From: Natranaeroarchaeum sp042663585
GTDB taxonomy: Archaea; Halobacteriota; Halobacteria; Halobacteriales; Natronoarchaeaceae
Direction: 5' to 3'
DNA: 64,000 bases
NCBI RefSeq assembly: GCF_042663585.1
Contig: NZ_JBHTAN010000006.1
Location: 2,790,001-2,854,000, forward strand
Of the stretch, positions 35,411 through 44,021 are shown piece by piece; within the stretch, counting starts at the first letter, position 1; every line of letters begins with the position of its first letter. The notes beneath the pieces are model-generated. The model saw only the letters and a list, made by a program, of their open reading frames with translations, searched no databases and had not been told where the DNA came from. The position numbers and the translations under genes were made by a program.

Positions 35411-35487
35411 CTGCGAATTTTGTAGTCATACACTTCGGGAACCGCAGCTCTACACTTCAATAGACGTAGTATTGGCCGAGAAACGGG

Positions 35488-36609
35488 TTACTCGCTACTT
35501 AGTACGAGGACATAGCGCGTTAGCGAGCGGTGGACGCGTCGCTCGAATCGCGCGTCGACCGTCCAGTCGGCCGCTCTCGCTTCCTGTTCCCACGAGCGGT
35601 CCGCGACGACGACCGCGCGGTCCGCGATGCGGCGCGCTTCGGCAAGCGCGCCCGCGACCAGATCCGAGAGATCCAGATTGGCGATTTTCGACTGGCGACC
35701 GTAGGGAGCGTCGAAGACCACGGCGTCGGCGGCGCCGTCTGGCAGCGGGAGGTGGGTCGCGTCGCCGCGCAGGGTGCCGAGGACGTGCTCCTCGTCGACG
35801 GCGTCGGCGAGGTTCCGGGCCGCTCCGCGGACCATCTTGTCCTGGGCGTCGACGCCGAGCACCGACGCGCCGACCAGTCCTCCCTCGATCAGGACGCCGC
35901 CGGTGCCACACATCGGATCGACGAGCGTTCGACCGGGCTCCGCACCGGCGATGTTCACCAGTGCGCGCGCCAGCAGCGGATCCATGCTTCCAGGCTGGAA
36001 GAAGGGGCGGTCGGTCGGCGCGCGCGACCCGTACTCCCGGACGCTCTCGACCGCAAGCCAGCCCAGAGCGCAGAGTCTCTTGGGGTCGTCTTCGATCGGA
36101 ACGGGGGTGGCGGTGCCGGCCGTGACGGCCTCGCGTGGGTCGATATCGCCGTCGCGCTCCCACGCCACTTCCCCGGAAAATACCGCCTGCAGGACGTGGT
36201 CTGGGTCGTCGAGGTCCACCGAGAACCCCCGGTCGACGAGCACGTCGCCGAGCGCGCGCTCGACGCGCTGGGTATCGATACCGGTGCTCGCCCGGACGTC
36301 GACGGCGCGCACCGCGACAGAGCCGGAGCGGTCGAGCGGTGCCGCGGAGAGCAACGCCTCGGCGCTCCGGACGTCCGCGTCTGCTGTCCCGACGAGTTCG
36401 CTCGCTCGGCGCGTGTACGCGAGTTTCGAGACCTTCTCGCGGTCGATTGCGGGTGCCCGTACGACGCCCGGCGCGATCAACTCGGCACCGCTGGCGGCGC
36501 TCGCCGCCTCACAGGCCCCGAACCGGTCGTCTTCGCCGCCGAGTTCCAGCAGGTACACACGTGATGATGGGTCGCCGTCGCTCAAGAATCGGCCGGTTTC
36601 GGCTGTCAT
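35488..36609 (-). CDS. trmG10: tRNA (guanine-10-N2)-dimethyltransferase, THUMP type
   Basis: 373 residues from ATG 36607-36609; an upstream in-frame start would run into the tbp promoter. The N-terminal half (~30-160) is a THUMP-like RNA-binding region. The C-terminal half is a Rossmann methyltransferase: LVDPMCGTGGVLIEGGLVG (SAM motif I) and the target-base motif FDAPYGR, a variant of DPPYG with Ala for the first Pro. Family members make m2,2-G10 in tRNA. Divergent from tbp. Confidence 0.93.
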   Translation of the reverse strand: MTAETGRFLSDGDPSSRVYLLELGGEDDRFGACEAASAASGAELIAPGVVRAPAIDREKVSKLAYTRRASELVGTADADVRSAEALLSAAPLDRSGSVAVRAVDVRASTGIDTQRVERALGDVLVDRGFSVDLDDPDHVLQAVFSGEVAWERDGDIDPREAVTAGTATPVPIEDDPKRLCALGWLAVESVREYGSRAPTDRPFFQPGSMDPLLARALVNIAGAEPGRTLVDPMCGTGGVLIEGGLVGASVLGVDAQDKMVRGAARNLADAVDEEHVLGTLRGDATHLPLPDGAADAVVFDAPYGRQSKIANLDLSDLVAGALAEARRIADRAVVVADRSWEQEARAADWTVDARFERRVHRSLTRYVLVLSSE

Positions 36610-36661
36610 TTCGGATCGTTGACCTGCAAGGAACCCAACGTATGGTTCCGTGGCATCAACC

Positions 36662-36679
36662 TTTATAAAGCTTAAATAC
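36662..36679 (+). promoter_or_regulatory. TATA box of the tbp gene
   Basis: TTTATAAAG followed by TTAAATAC lies 17-34 nt upstream of the tbp ATG at 36696. A start site ~26 nt after the first element gives an almost leaderless message. TBP would bind its own promoter. Confidence 0.6.
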
Positions 36680-36695
36680 AACCTTTAAACGTACT

Positions 36696-37256
36696 ATGAG
36701 CGACCCCAAGGAAACTATCAATATCGAAAACGTCGTCGCTTCGACGGGGATCGGACAGGAGCTCGATCTCCAGAGCGTCGCAATGGACCTCGAAGGCGCG
36801 GATTACGATCCCGAGCAGTTCCCCGGTCTCGTCTACCGCACCCAGGAGCCCAAGTCGGCCGCGCTCATCTTCCGCTCCGGTAAGATCGTCTGTACTGGCG
36901 CGAAGTCGACCGACGACGTCCACGAGAGTCTGCGGATCGTCTTCGACAAACTCCGTGACCTGGAGATCAACGTCAACGAGGATCCCGAAATCGTCGTCCA
37001 GAACATCGTTACGTCTGCGGATCTGGGTCACAACCTCAATCTGAACGCCATCGCGATCGGTCTCGGTCTCGAAAACATCGAGTACGAACCCGAGCAGTTC
37101 CCCGGCCTCGTCTACCGTCTCGACGATCCGGAAGTCGTTGCGCTGCTGTTCGGTAGCGGCAAACTCGTCATCACCGGCGGCAAAAAGCCCGTCGACGCCG
37201 AGCACGCCGTCGACAAGATCGTCTCCCGCCTCGAAGACCTCGGCCTGCTGGAGTAA
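36696..37256 (+). CDS. tbp: TATA-box-binding protein
   Basis: 186 residues made of two direct ~90-residue repeats. Each carries the saddle motif (DYDPEQFPGLVYR and EYEPEQFPGLVYR) and the end motif (SGKIVCTGAKS and SGKLVITGGKK). Archaeal general transcription factor that recruits TFB and RNA polymerase. The stirrup regions look intact. Haloarchaea often carry several tbp genes; only one is in this window. Confidence 0.98.
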   Translation: MSDPKETINIENVVASTGIGQELDLQSVAMDLEGADYDPEQFPGLVYRTQEPKSAALIFRSGKIVCTGAKSTDDVHESLRIVFDKLRDLEINVNEDPEIVVQNIVTSADLGHNLNLNAIAIGLGLENIEYEPEQFPGLVYRLDDPEVVALLFGSGKLVITGGKKPVDAEHAVDKIVSRLEDLGLLE

Positions 37257-37328
37257 CGACTCTTCGATACCGATTCTTCGAGCACAGTAGATCAGCATTT
37301 ACAAGTTCACCCACTGGAACACCGACAT

Positions 37329-37685
37329 ATGATAGCTCTCTCTGTCGTTCCCGAGACGATTCCGGCCGTGCTCGGGACGCTTCTCATCGTGACCGTCTTT
37401 TACGGCATTACCGCGCATCTGGCCGCCCGGTTCGTGCTCGGCGACGTCCGCATCGAGCACGGACTGATGGTCGGTGCTGTCCCCGCCGTCCTCATCGTCG
37501 TCGGGGTCCAGTTGCTGGGTGGGGGTCCCGAAGTACTCCTCGTCATTATCGCGGCACTCGTCGCCGATTACTTCGCTATCAAGCGGTTGTACGACACCGA
37601 CCGACGCTTCGCTGGCGCGATTACGATCTCTCACTTCGCGATCAGCATTCTGCTCGGGTCCGTGCTCACTTCGCTGCTTATCTGA
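37329..37685 (+). CDS. Four-helix membrane protein of unknown function
   Basis: 118 residues, almost wholly hydrophobic, about four helices (12-35, 45-65, 68-88, 97-117) with a short charged loop KRLYDTDRRF before the last. Resembles small haloarchaeal membrane proteins (I believe DUF7473). No catalytic residues seen. Located just after tbp on the same strand with a 72-nt gap and its own AT-rich upstream. Confidence 0.75.
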   Translation: MIALSVVPETIPAVLGTLLIVTVFYGITAHLAARFVLGDVRIEHGLMVGAVPAVLIVVGVQLLGGGPEVLLVIIAALVADYFAIKRLYDTDRRFAGAITISHFAISILLGSVLTSLLI

Positions 37686-37826
37686 CGCCGCAGAAACGGC
37701 TGCACGAACGGTCTCGTCACTAAAACGGTGTTAAATATGCTTAGAAACGCCATGGGCTGTTTTCACAGATGAGTTTTCACCCCCACCGCTAACTGAGAAG
37801 CCGTCGTACGTACTAGCGTGACTCGT

Positions 37827-37931
37827 ATGATTCACCACGCCCTCGCAGACGCTATCGACAGTTCGGTGACCGGCACTCACGTCGGGATGACACACCGGAA
37901 CGCGACAGCAGCGGCGGCGGTGGTAGCATGA
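37827..37931 (+). CDS. Possible 34-codon upstream frame coupled to the SHOCT gene
   Basis: ATG 37827 opens a 34-residue frame (MIHHALADAIDSSVTG ... AAAAVVA) whose TGA overlaps the SHOCT start as ATGA (37928-37931). The composition is not clearly protein-like, but the exact stop/start overlap is the usual form of translational coupling. It could be a leader peptide or chance. Confidence 0.25.
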   Translation: MIHHALADAIDSSVTGTHVGMTHRNATAAAAVVA

Positions 37932-38284
37932 GCAACGACAGCGGTGTGCTGCGCGCGGTGTTGCTCGTCGTCGGTCTCCTCGTCCTCCTGCCGATGCTGT
38001 GGATGGGATCGATGATCCTGTTCGGTGGCTTCGGCGGCGTCGGCGGCGTCGGCGGCGTCGGCGGCCACATGGCACCCGGTGGCGGCGGCTGGTTCGGCCT
38101 GTTCGGCATCGTGCCGCTGCTGTTGTTCATCGCGCTGGTGTATCTGCTGTACGTCGGCCTCCGCGACGGTGGACAGGAGCAAGAAGACGCTGCGCTCGAA
38201 GAACTCCGCACCGCGTACGCTCGGGGGGACCTCTCCGACGAGGAGTTCGAGCGCCGGCGCGAACGGCTTCGTGAGGAGCGCTGA
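37928..38284 (+). CDS. Membrane protein with C-terminal SHOCT domain
   Basis: 118 residues. Helix 1 (VLRAVLLVVGLLVLLPMLWMG), a Gly-Val loop (GGFGGVGGVGGVGGH), helix 2 (FGLFGIVPLLLFIALVYLLYVGL), a linker, and the short SHOCT helix pair at the end (ALEELRTAYARGDLSDEEFERRRERL). SHOCT domains are short oligomerisation or regulatory tails. The Gly-Val loop is encoded by a 9-nt tandem repeat. It converges on hisG with 4 nt between stops. Confidence 0.88.
   Translation: MSNDSGVLRAVLLVVGLLVLLPMLWMGSMILFGGFGGVGGVGGVGGHMAPGGGGWFGLFGIVPLLLFIALVYLLYVGLRDGGQEQEDAALEELRTAYARGDLSDEEFERRRERLREER
38032..38065 (+). repeat. 9-nt tandem repeat within the SHOCT gene
   Basis: CGGCGGCGT occurs three times in direct succession (38032-38058) followed by CGGCGGC. 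It encodes Gly-Gly-Val units in the loop between two membrane helices. The array keeps the reading frame, so copy number could vary without frameshift. Confidence 0.8.
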
Positions 38285-38288
38285 GGCG

Positions 38289-39149
38289 TTACTCGACGAG
38301 TCGTTCGATCTCTGTTACGAGGATATCGCTTGCCCCCTCGGATTTTACCTCGGTGATCGTCTCGAAGACGTCCCGCTCGTCGACGACCGCGTGGACCGCG
38401 ACCATCCCGTCCGTGCCGTTCTCGCTGGCGATGTCCATGACTGTGGGGCCGCCCATACCGGGGATCACGTCACGGACCGCGTCGAGGCGGCTCTCGGGGA
38501 CGTTCATCATCAGATAGCGTTTGCCGTCCGCGCTCAGCACCGACGAGAGCGCGGTCTCGATCTGGCCGACCTTGTCGTCGTCGAGCACGTCGTCGCGGGC
38601 GAACAGCCGTACTGAACTGTCGAGCACCTCGTCGATGATCCCGAGCCGATTGACTTTGAGCGTCGTCCCCGTGCTCGTGATGTCGATAATGGCGTCGGCC
38701 ATCTCGACGTGCGGGGTGAGCTCTGTCGCACCGGTAACCTCGACGATGTCGGGGTCGACACCCTGCTCGTCGAAGTAGTTCCGAGCAATCGTCGGGAACT
38801 CGGTGGCGACCTGCTTCCCATCTAGTTGCTCGACGCTCTTGATGTCTCCCTCTTCGGGTGATGCGAGGACGAGTCGGCACTGCCCGAAGCCGAGATCCAG
38901 CAGTTCGGTGACGTTTTCGGGGGCGGCCTCCGCGAGCTGGTCGTGGCCGGTGATGCCCACGTCGGCCGCGCCGTCGCTGACGTACTTTGGGATGTCAGCC
39001 GCGCGGGCGAACAGTAGCGTGACATCCGGATCGACCGTCTCGGCGTACAGTTTCCGATCCGCGCCATCGACGACGTGCAGGCCCGAGCGCTCCAACAGAT
39101 CGAGTGCTGGCTCGTGTAGACGACCTTTGTTGGGGACAGCGATTCGCAT
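38289..39149 (-). CDS. hisG: ATP phosphoribosyltransferase HisG (long form)
   Basis: 286 residues. Family opening RIAVPNKGRLHEPALDLLERSG, the PRPP region GATELTPHVEMADAIIDITSTGTTLK, and a C-terminal ACT-like regulatory domain of ~75 residues. It is thus the HisG_L type that needs no HisZ. First step of histidine synthesis: ATP plus PRPP to phosphoribosyl-ATP. The C-terminal domain allows feedback by histidine. No other his biosynthesis gene is adjacent; hisS lies 10 kb away. Confidence 0.96.
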   Translation of the reverse strand: MRIAVPNKGRLHEPALDLLERSGLHVVDGADRKLYAETVDPDVTLLFARAADIPKYVSDGAADVGITGHDQLAEAAPENVTELLDLGFGQCRLVLASPEEGDIKSVEQLDGKQVATEFPTIARNYFDEQGVDPDIVEVTGATELTPHVEMADAIIDITSTGTTLKVNRLGIIDEVLDSSVRLFARDDVLDDDKVGQIETALSSVLSADGKRYLMMNVPESRLDAVRDVIPGMGGPTVMDIASENGTDGMVAVHAVVDERDVFETITEVKSEGASDILVTEIERLVE

Positions 39150-39232
39150 TGCCAGTGGCTTCGCGGCCCCGGGTCAACTGTGTTTCGGCCTGCACCGGTT
39201 CGGTTAACTGGCTCCCCTCCGAACTCCGCGCC

Positions 39233-40534
39233 ATGACGACATTGCGAATCGCGGGCGGGAAGGTTCTCCGTCCCGATATGTCCGTGATAGACGCCGACGT
39301 GCTGGTCGATCAGGACGCCGGCGAGATCCTGGAGATCGGCCCCGATATCGAGGGCGAGGACGAGTATCTCGACGCGGAGGACTCGCTGGTGATTCCCGGC
39401 CTCGTCAACGCCCACTGTCACGTCGCGATGACGCTACTGCGTGGCTACGCCGACGACAAGCCGCTCGACCGCTGGCTACAGGAGGATATCTGGCCGACCG
39501 AGGCCGAGTTGACGCCCGAGGACGTCTACGCCGGGACGAAACTCGGCGTGCTGGAGATGATCAAGTCCGGGACGACCGCCTTCGGCGACATGTACTTCAT
39601 GGTGCCCAACATCGTCGAGGCGATCGAGGAAAGCGGTCTGCGCGCCCGTGTCGGTCACGCCACCGTCACCGTCGCGAAAGACGACGAGGCGGCCGCCGAA
39701 GACGTCCAGACGAGCGTCGAAATCGCCGGCAAGTACGACGACATCGAGGACGACAGGATCACTACTGCCGTGATGCCCCATAGCCTGACGACCGTCGCCA
39801 CCGAGTACTTCTCCGACTTCGTCGAAGGGGCGCGGGGCCTCGACGTCCCGCTGCATTACCACGCCAACGAGACGCCGGGCGAGGTCGCCCCTATCGTCGA
39901 CGAGCAGAGCCTCAGGCCCATCGAGTTCGCCGACGAACACGGGATGCTCGGTGCCGACGACTATCTCGCTCACTGCGTTCACGTCGACGACCGGGAGATC
40001 GAACTGCTCGCAGACTCGGGCGCGGCAGCGATCCACTGTCCGGCCTCGAACATGAAACTCGCCAGTGGGATGGCTCCAGTTCAGGACCTGCTCGACGCGG
40101 GCGTCACAGTCGGTCTCGGCACCGACGGCGCGGCCTCGAACAACGACCTCGACATGTTCGACGAGATCCGCGACGCCGCCATGATCGGCAAACTCGCGGC
40201 CGACGACGCCAGCGCGGTCGACGCCGAAACCGCCTTCTCGCTCGCGACGACCGGTAGCGCCGACGCGCTCGGTTTCGACAGCGGCCGCATCGAACCCGGT
40301 GCCAACGCCGACCTCGCGGTCATCGACCTCGACGCCCCGCGACTGTCCCCGCCCCACGACCTCGTGAGCCACCTGTCCTACGCCGTTTCGGGCAGTGACG
40401 TCCGGCATACGGTGGTCGACGGCGAGGTTCTGATGCGCAATCGCGAGGTTCTGTCCCTCGACGAGGAGGCCGTAATCGAATCCGCGACCGACCACGCCGC
40501 ATCGCTGGTCGCCCGTGCGGAAGCGGACGACTGA
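39233..40534 (+). CDS. 5'-deoxyadenosine / S-adenosylhomocysteine deaminase (MtaD/DadD type)
   Basis: 433 residues from ATG 39233. Amidohydrolase motifs: HCHVAMTLLRGYADD (metal HxH), HYHANET, LAHCVHVDD, IHCPASNMKLASG, and GTDGAASNNDLDMF (metal Asp). Enzymes of this group deaminate S-adenosylhomocysteine, methylthioadenosine or 5'-deoxyadenosine. SAH hydrolase (ahcY) lies 5 kb away, so both routes for SAH removal appear to be present. Exact substrate preference cannot be read from sequence. Confidence 0.9.
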   Translation: MTTLRIAGGKVLRPDMSVIDADVLVDQDAGEILEIGPDIEGEDEYLDAEDSLVIPGLVNAHCHVAMTLLRGYADDKPLDRWLQEDIWPTEAELTPEDVYAGTKLGVLEMIKSGTTAFGDMYFMVPNIVEAIEESGLRARVGHATVTVAKDDEAAAEDVQTSVEIAGKYDDIEDDRITTAVMPHSLTTVATEYFSDFVEGARGLDVPLHYHANETPGEVAPIVDEQSLRPIEFADEHGMLGADDYLAHCVHVDDREIELLADSGAAAIHCPASNMKLASGMAPVQDLLDAGVTVGLGTDGAASNNDLDMFDEIRDAAMIGKLAADDASAVDAETAFSLATTGSADALGFDSGRIEPGANADLAVIDLDAPRLSPPHDLVSHLSYAVSGSDVRHTVVDGEVLMRNREVLSLDEEAVIESATDHAASLVARAEADD

Positions 40535-40550
40535 CTCTGCATATCGAAGT

Positions 40551-40560
40551 TAAACGTTTA
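40551..40560. promoter_or_regulatory. TAAACGTTTA palindrome
   Basis: A perfect 10-nt palindrome 17 nt after the deaminase stop and 119 nt before the acidic secreted protein. It resembles the AAACGTTC boxes near 25010 and 25850, though with a different flank. Function uncertain. Confidence 0.25.
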
Positions 40561-40678
40561 GAAGAGGTATTAAACTCTGTAACGGCTTTTGATAGGTTGC
40601 AATTTACTTGCCAGATCGTCTGAACCGACTGAACGAGACTCTCCCTTTATCATACTGACCTGTCTGGTATCAGTACAG

Positions 40679-41629
40679 ATGACACGCAACCGTACTCAAC
40701 TGTTCGCAATCCTCGGTGCCGTGCTGATGATTGCGTCGCTCGTGGCACCGGCGGCCGCGGGAGCGGCTGTGGCAGAAGATGATACAGAGGACCTGACGAT
40801 CACCGTCTCCGATGACAACGTCGTCACGGTCAACGACACCGACGGGCCCGTCGAGGGCGCGAACGTGACTCTCGAAATCGTCGACGACGATGTCGAGGAT
40901 GAAGAAGAGACTGAAGAGGAAGAAGAGACCGAAGAAGAGACTGAGGACGACGAATCGGACGACGAAGAGTCCGATGAAACGTCTACAGAGGAAGAAGAGA
41001 CTGAGGACGACGGATCGGACGAAGACGAGGAAGAATCCGAAGACGACGAAGAGTCTGAGGAAGACGAAGCGGAAGAAGAGGACGAGGCTGAAGAGGAAGA
41101 AGAGGACTACACCTACGACGGTACTGAGGAGTACACGACCGACGAGAACGGCACGGTCGAACTCCCCACGCCCGAGGATGCGGTCGAAGTCACGTTGACG
41201 GCGACCGACGGCGAGCGAACCGGTGAGACGACCGTCACGCTATCGCCTGATGACGCAGCGACGAACTTCGGACAGGAAGTGTCCTCGTTCGTCGCGACCC
41301 TGCAGGACGAAGACGTTAGTGGGCCGATGGGTCTGCAGGTCGCCCAGTTTGTGACTGACAACAACCCGGCAGCTGACAAGATTCCGGACCACGCGGGTCC
41401 GCCAGAGCACGCAGGTCCTGACGGTGAGGACGACGACAAGCAGGGACCGCCGGCCAACGCAGGACCGAGCGATGACGACGCCGACGAAGACGACGAGGAA
41501 GACAAACGCGGTCCGCCGGCCAACGCTGGACCGGGCGGTGACGACGTGGACGAGGACGAAACGGAAGAGGACGACACTGACGCGGACGACACCGAAGAGC
41601 AGACTGACGGCGACGACGCCGACGTCTGA
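40679..41629 (+). CDS. Secreted poly-acidic protein with GPPANAGP repeats
   Basis: 316 residues from ATG 40679, with a CTTTATCAT element ~30 nt upstream. A signal peptide (LFAILGAVLMIASLVAPAAAGAA) leads into a short beta segment (LTITVSDDNVVTVNDTDGPVEGANVTLEIV). Then come ~75 nearly uninterrupted Glu/Asp residues (residues ~75-150), a second beta segment with TDENGTVELP typical of Ig-like/CNA-B-like folds, and a tail with HAGPPEHAGP and two GPPANAGP units separated by acidic runs. No membrane anchor at the end. Probably an extracellular, highly charged protein. Function unknown. Confidence 0.8.
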   Translation: MTRNRTQLFAILGAVLMIASLVAPAAAGAAVAEDDTEDLTITVSDDNVVTVNDTDGPVEGANVTLEIVDDDVEDEEETEEEEETEEETEDDESDDEESDETSTEEEETEDDGSDEDEEESEDDEESEEDEAEEEDEAEEEEEDYTYDGTEEYTTDENGTVELPTPEDAVEVTLTATDGERTGETTVTLSPDDAATNFGQEVSSFVATLQDEDVSGPMGLQVAQFVTDNNPAADKIPDHAGPPEHAGPDGEDDDKQGPPANAGPSDDDADEDDEEDKRGPPANAGPGGDDVDEDETEEDDTDADDTEEQTDGDDADV

Positions 41630-41643
41630 TCGGTTCCGTAGCG

Positions 41644-41652
41644 TTTCTTTTT
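41644..41652 (+). terminator. T-tract after the acidic secreted protein gene
   Basis: TTTCTTTTT begins 15 nt after the stop, in the gap before the convergent MATE gene. This is the usual archaeal T-tract terminator form. Confidence 0.45.
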
Positions 41653-41657
41653 GTAGC

Positions 41658-43061
41658 TCACTCCTCGCTAGCGCCGTCTATACTCCCACGTTCGCGCATC
41701 AGTCTGGTGCCACGGTTGAGCCAGTCCCGCTGGTAGTAGACGCTCCCGAGGAATAGGTCGCGCCAGACGTAGTCGGCGACGATGGCGACGTAGGCGGCGA
41801 GGACGCCGTACTCCAGGTGGACGCCGCCGACGTAGGTGACGCCGAGCAGGAAGACGAACGTCCCGGTCACTTTGGCGACGAAGGGCGGGCGCGTCTCGCT
41901 ACCGCCCCGGAGCGCACCGGCGAGGATGGCGTACGGGCCGATGAGCACGGTAGCGACGGCGTAGGCCCGAGCGAAGTTGACGGCATAGCCGATCGTCACC
42001 GGATCACGCGTGAAGATGCGGACGAACTCGTCGGCGACGAAAAAGAGCACACCGCCGAGGCCGCCCACGGTGAGCGCCCCCAGTGCAGCCGTCGCCAGCC
42101 CGTCGTAGTAGGCGCTCTCCGGTTCGCCGCGGCCGAGCGCCTGCCCGACGAGGACGTTCGCCGCGACGCCGTAGCCCCGCGAGAGCGGTGCGGCGACCTG
42201 CTGGTAGAGCCGCATCCCGATGTGGTAGGCGGCGTTGACCTCCGTCCCGAACGTGAGCAGGATGGCGTTGAAGGGGAACTGTGCGACGACTTCCGAGAGC
42301 CCTTCCGCGATCCGCGGCGCGCTGATGACCACGAGTTGTTTAGCGATGACGTGATCGGAGGGGCGGATGAGACTGATCTCGCTTGCCTCGCTTCCGAGGA
42401 CCAGCAGGAAGACGACCGCCGCAAAGACGTCCGCGACCGCCGTCGCGATTGCGATACCGACCACGCCGTACTCGGGTATCCCGGCGACGCCGAACGCCAA
42501 CCCGACCGTCAGTCCGATGTTGAGGACGTTGCTGGCGAGATTGACGTACATCGGCGTCCGCGTGTCGCCAGTGCCCTGGATCGACTTGGCGGCGATCAGG
42601 GTCGTATGCCGCGCCGGCGAGGAAAAGAGGATGACGGCGAGATAGCTCGCGCCGATCACCACGACGTCCTGTTCGGCTCCGAGTACGCCGATGGCGGCCT
42701 GTTCGAACAGCAACCCGAAGACGACGAAGGGGATCCCGGCGAGCAGGCCCAGCGTGAGCGCCGTGCTCACCGCTTCGTCGCGGTTGGCGCTCGCGCCACT
42801 GCCGGTGTCCTGACTCGATAGTGCAATCGCGCCGTCGCCGACGCCCAACCCGAACCAGAGCGGTAGCCGGGCGTAGATATCCGCTAGCCCGACGGCGGTG
42901 ATGGCCGCTGGCGAAAAGAACCCAGCGACGATCACGTCGGTCGTCCGCATCAGCGTTCGCAACACCTGCTCGGTCATCACCGGCCACGAGAGAGCGAACA
43001 CCGACTGCCAGACCGATCTGAGGCGGGCCCATCCGGTCGAATCGGTGCTCGAATCGCTCAC
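41658..43061 (-). CDS. MATE family efflux transporter
   Basis: 467 residues with about 12 helices. MATE-type features: SWPVMTEQVLRTLMRTTDVIVAGFFS at the start, ALSSQDTGSGA, and the internal repeat GYGVAANVLVGQALGRGE in the second half. Exchanges cations for drugs or metabolites. It is one of two MATE genes in this window; the other, at 46880, is more typical in its helices. The gap before its start (43062-43226) holds no gene. Confidence 0.9.
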   Translation of the reverse strand: MSDSSTDSTGWARLRSVWQSVFALSWPVMTEQVLRTLMRTTDVIVAGFFSPAAITAVGLADIYARLPLWFGLGVGDGAIALSSQDTGSGASANRDEAVSTALTLGLLAGIPFVVFGLLFEQAAIGVLGAEQDVVVIGASYLAVILFSSPARHTTLIAAKSIQGTGDTRTPMYVNLASNVLNIGLTVGLAFGVAGIPEYGVVGIAIATAVADVFAAVVFLLVLGSEASEISLIRPSDHVIAKQLVVISAPRIAEGLSEVVAQFPFNAILLTFGTEVNAAYHIGMRLYQQVAAPLSRGYGVAANVLVGQALGRGEPESAYYDGLATAALGALTVGGLGGVLFFVADEFVRIFTRDPVTIGYAVNFARAYAVATVLIGPYAILAGALRGGSETRPPFVAKVTGTFVFLLGVTYVGGVHLEYGVLAAYVAIVADYVWRDLFLGSVYYQRDWLNRGTRLMRERGSIDGASEE

Positions 43062-43226
43062 TAACTCCGCTTGGTGGAGGTGATAGTTGAACGTTGAGGA
43101 AGGGGAACTACCGGTCGACCGGAGTTTGTTGCCCGTGGGGATCGTGATCGGCCTTCGAACGCGACGCCGGATGCCCGGGCGCGCGTCGCTCCGGCCGTCG
43201 CACGATCTTCGTGCTACGCAAGGCCT

Positions 43227-43259
43227 TTACCTTAAAATACCCTACCATGGGTAAGGTTA
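43227..43259 (+). promoter_or_regulatory. Proteasome operon promoter with nested inverted repeats
   Basis: The TATA candidate CTTAAAATAC (43231-43240) lies about 50-60 nt before psmA. It overlaps an inverted repeat TTACCTTA (43227-43234) / TAAGGTTA (43252-43259, 7 of 8 pairs). Inside it is a second pair, TACCC (43238-43242) / GGGTA (43249-43253). A dimeric regulator would cover the TATA box. Confidence 0.5.
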
Positions 43260-43289
43260 GCCGGTCGATCGGCCGGTGACCGTACTCAA

Positions 43290-44021
43290 ATGCAAAATCA
43301 ATCCCAACAGCAGGCCTACGACCGCGGGACGACGATATTCTCGCCCGACGGTCGCCTCTATCAGGTCGAGTACGCCCGCGAAGCAGTCAAGCGCGGTACC
43401 GCGAGCGTCGGCGTCCGGACGCCCGACGGCGTCGTGATCGCCGCGAACCGAAGCGTTCGCTCGCCGCTCATGGAGCGCTCCAGCGTCGAGAAGATCCACC
43501 GAGCCGACGATCATGTCGGTATCGCCAGCGCCGGCCACGTCGCCGACGCGCGCAAACTCGTCGACGTCGCGCGCCAGCGCGCTCAGACGGAACAGCTCCG
43601 CTACGGCGAGACGATCGGTGTCGAGACGCTGACCCGCGCAGTAACCGACCACATCCAGGAGTACACCCAGACCGGCGGCGCGCGCCCGTTCGGCGTCGCC
43701 CTGCTCGTCGCGGGTGTCGAAGACGGTACGCCGCGCCTGTTCGAGACTGACCCCTCGGGTACCGACTACGAGTGGCAGGCAGTCGCCATCGGCGGCGGCC
43801 GCGAGGACAGCCAGGCGTTCCTGGACGACCACTACGACGACAATCTCGATCTCGACGGCGGGATCGACCTCGCACTCGGCGCGCTCGAGGAGACCGTCGA
43901 GGATGACCTCACTGCAGACGACGTGGAGGTCGCCACCGTGCCGGTCGACGACGAAACCTACCGGACCGTGGCCCACGACGACCTCGAAGCGATCTTTGCG
44001 GAGATGAGCTTCGATGAGTAA
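43290..44021 (+). CDS. psmA: Proteasome subunit alpha
   Basis: 243 residues. The alpha-type N-terminal gate helix YDRGTTIFSPDGRLYQVEYAREAVKRGTASVG is intact, with the conserved KRGT turn and FGVALLVAG region. The C-terminus is acidic. Alpha rings gate access to the 20S chamber and dock the PAN ATPase. Its TAA overlaps the psmB start by 8 nt. Confidence 0.97.
   Translation: MQNQSQQQAYDRGTTIFSPDGRLYQVEYAREAVKRGTASVGVRTPDGVVIAANRSVRSPLMERSSVEKIHRADDHVGIASAGHVADARKLVDVARQRAQTEQLRYGETIGVETLTRAVTDHIQEYTQTGGARPFGVALLVAGVEDGTPRLFETDPSGTDYEWQAVAIGGGREDSQAFLDDHYDDNLDLDGGIDLALGALEETVEDDLTADDVEVATVPVDDETYRTVAHDDLEAIFAEMSFDE

Noticed and set aside
40890..41110. Plus-strand Lys/Arg-rich frame inside the acidic protein
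   Set aside because: It is the frame-shifted reading of GAAGAG-type codons, not a separate gene.
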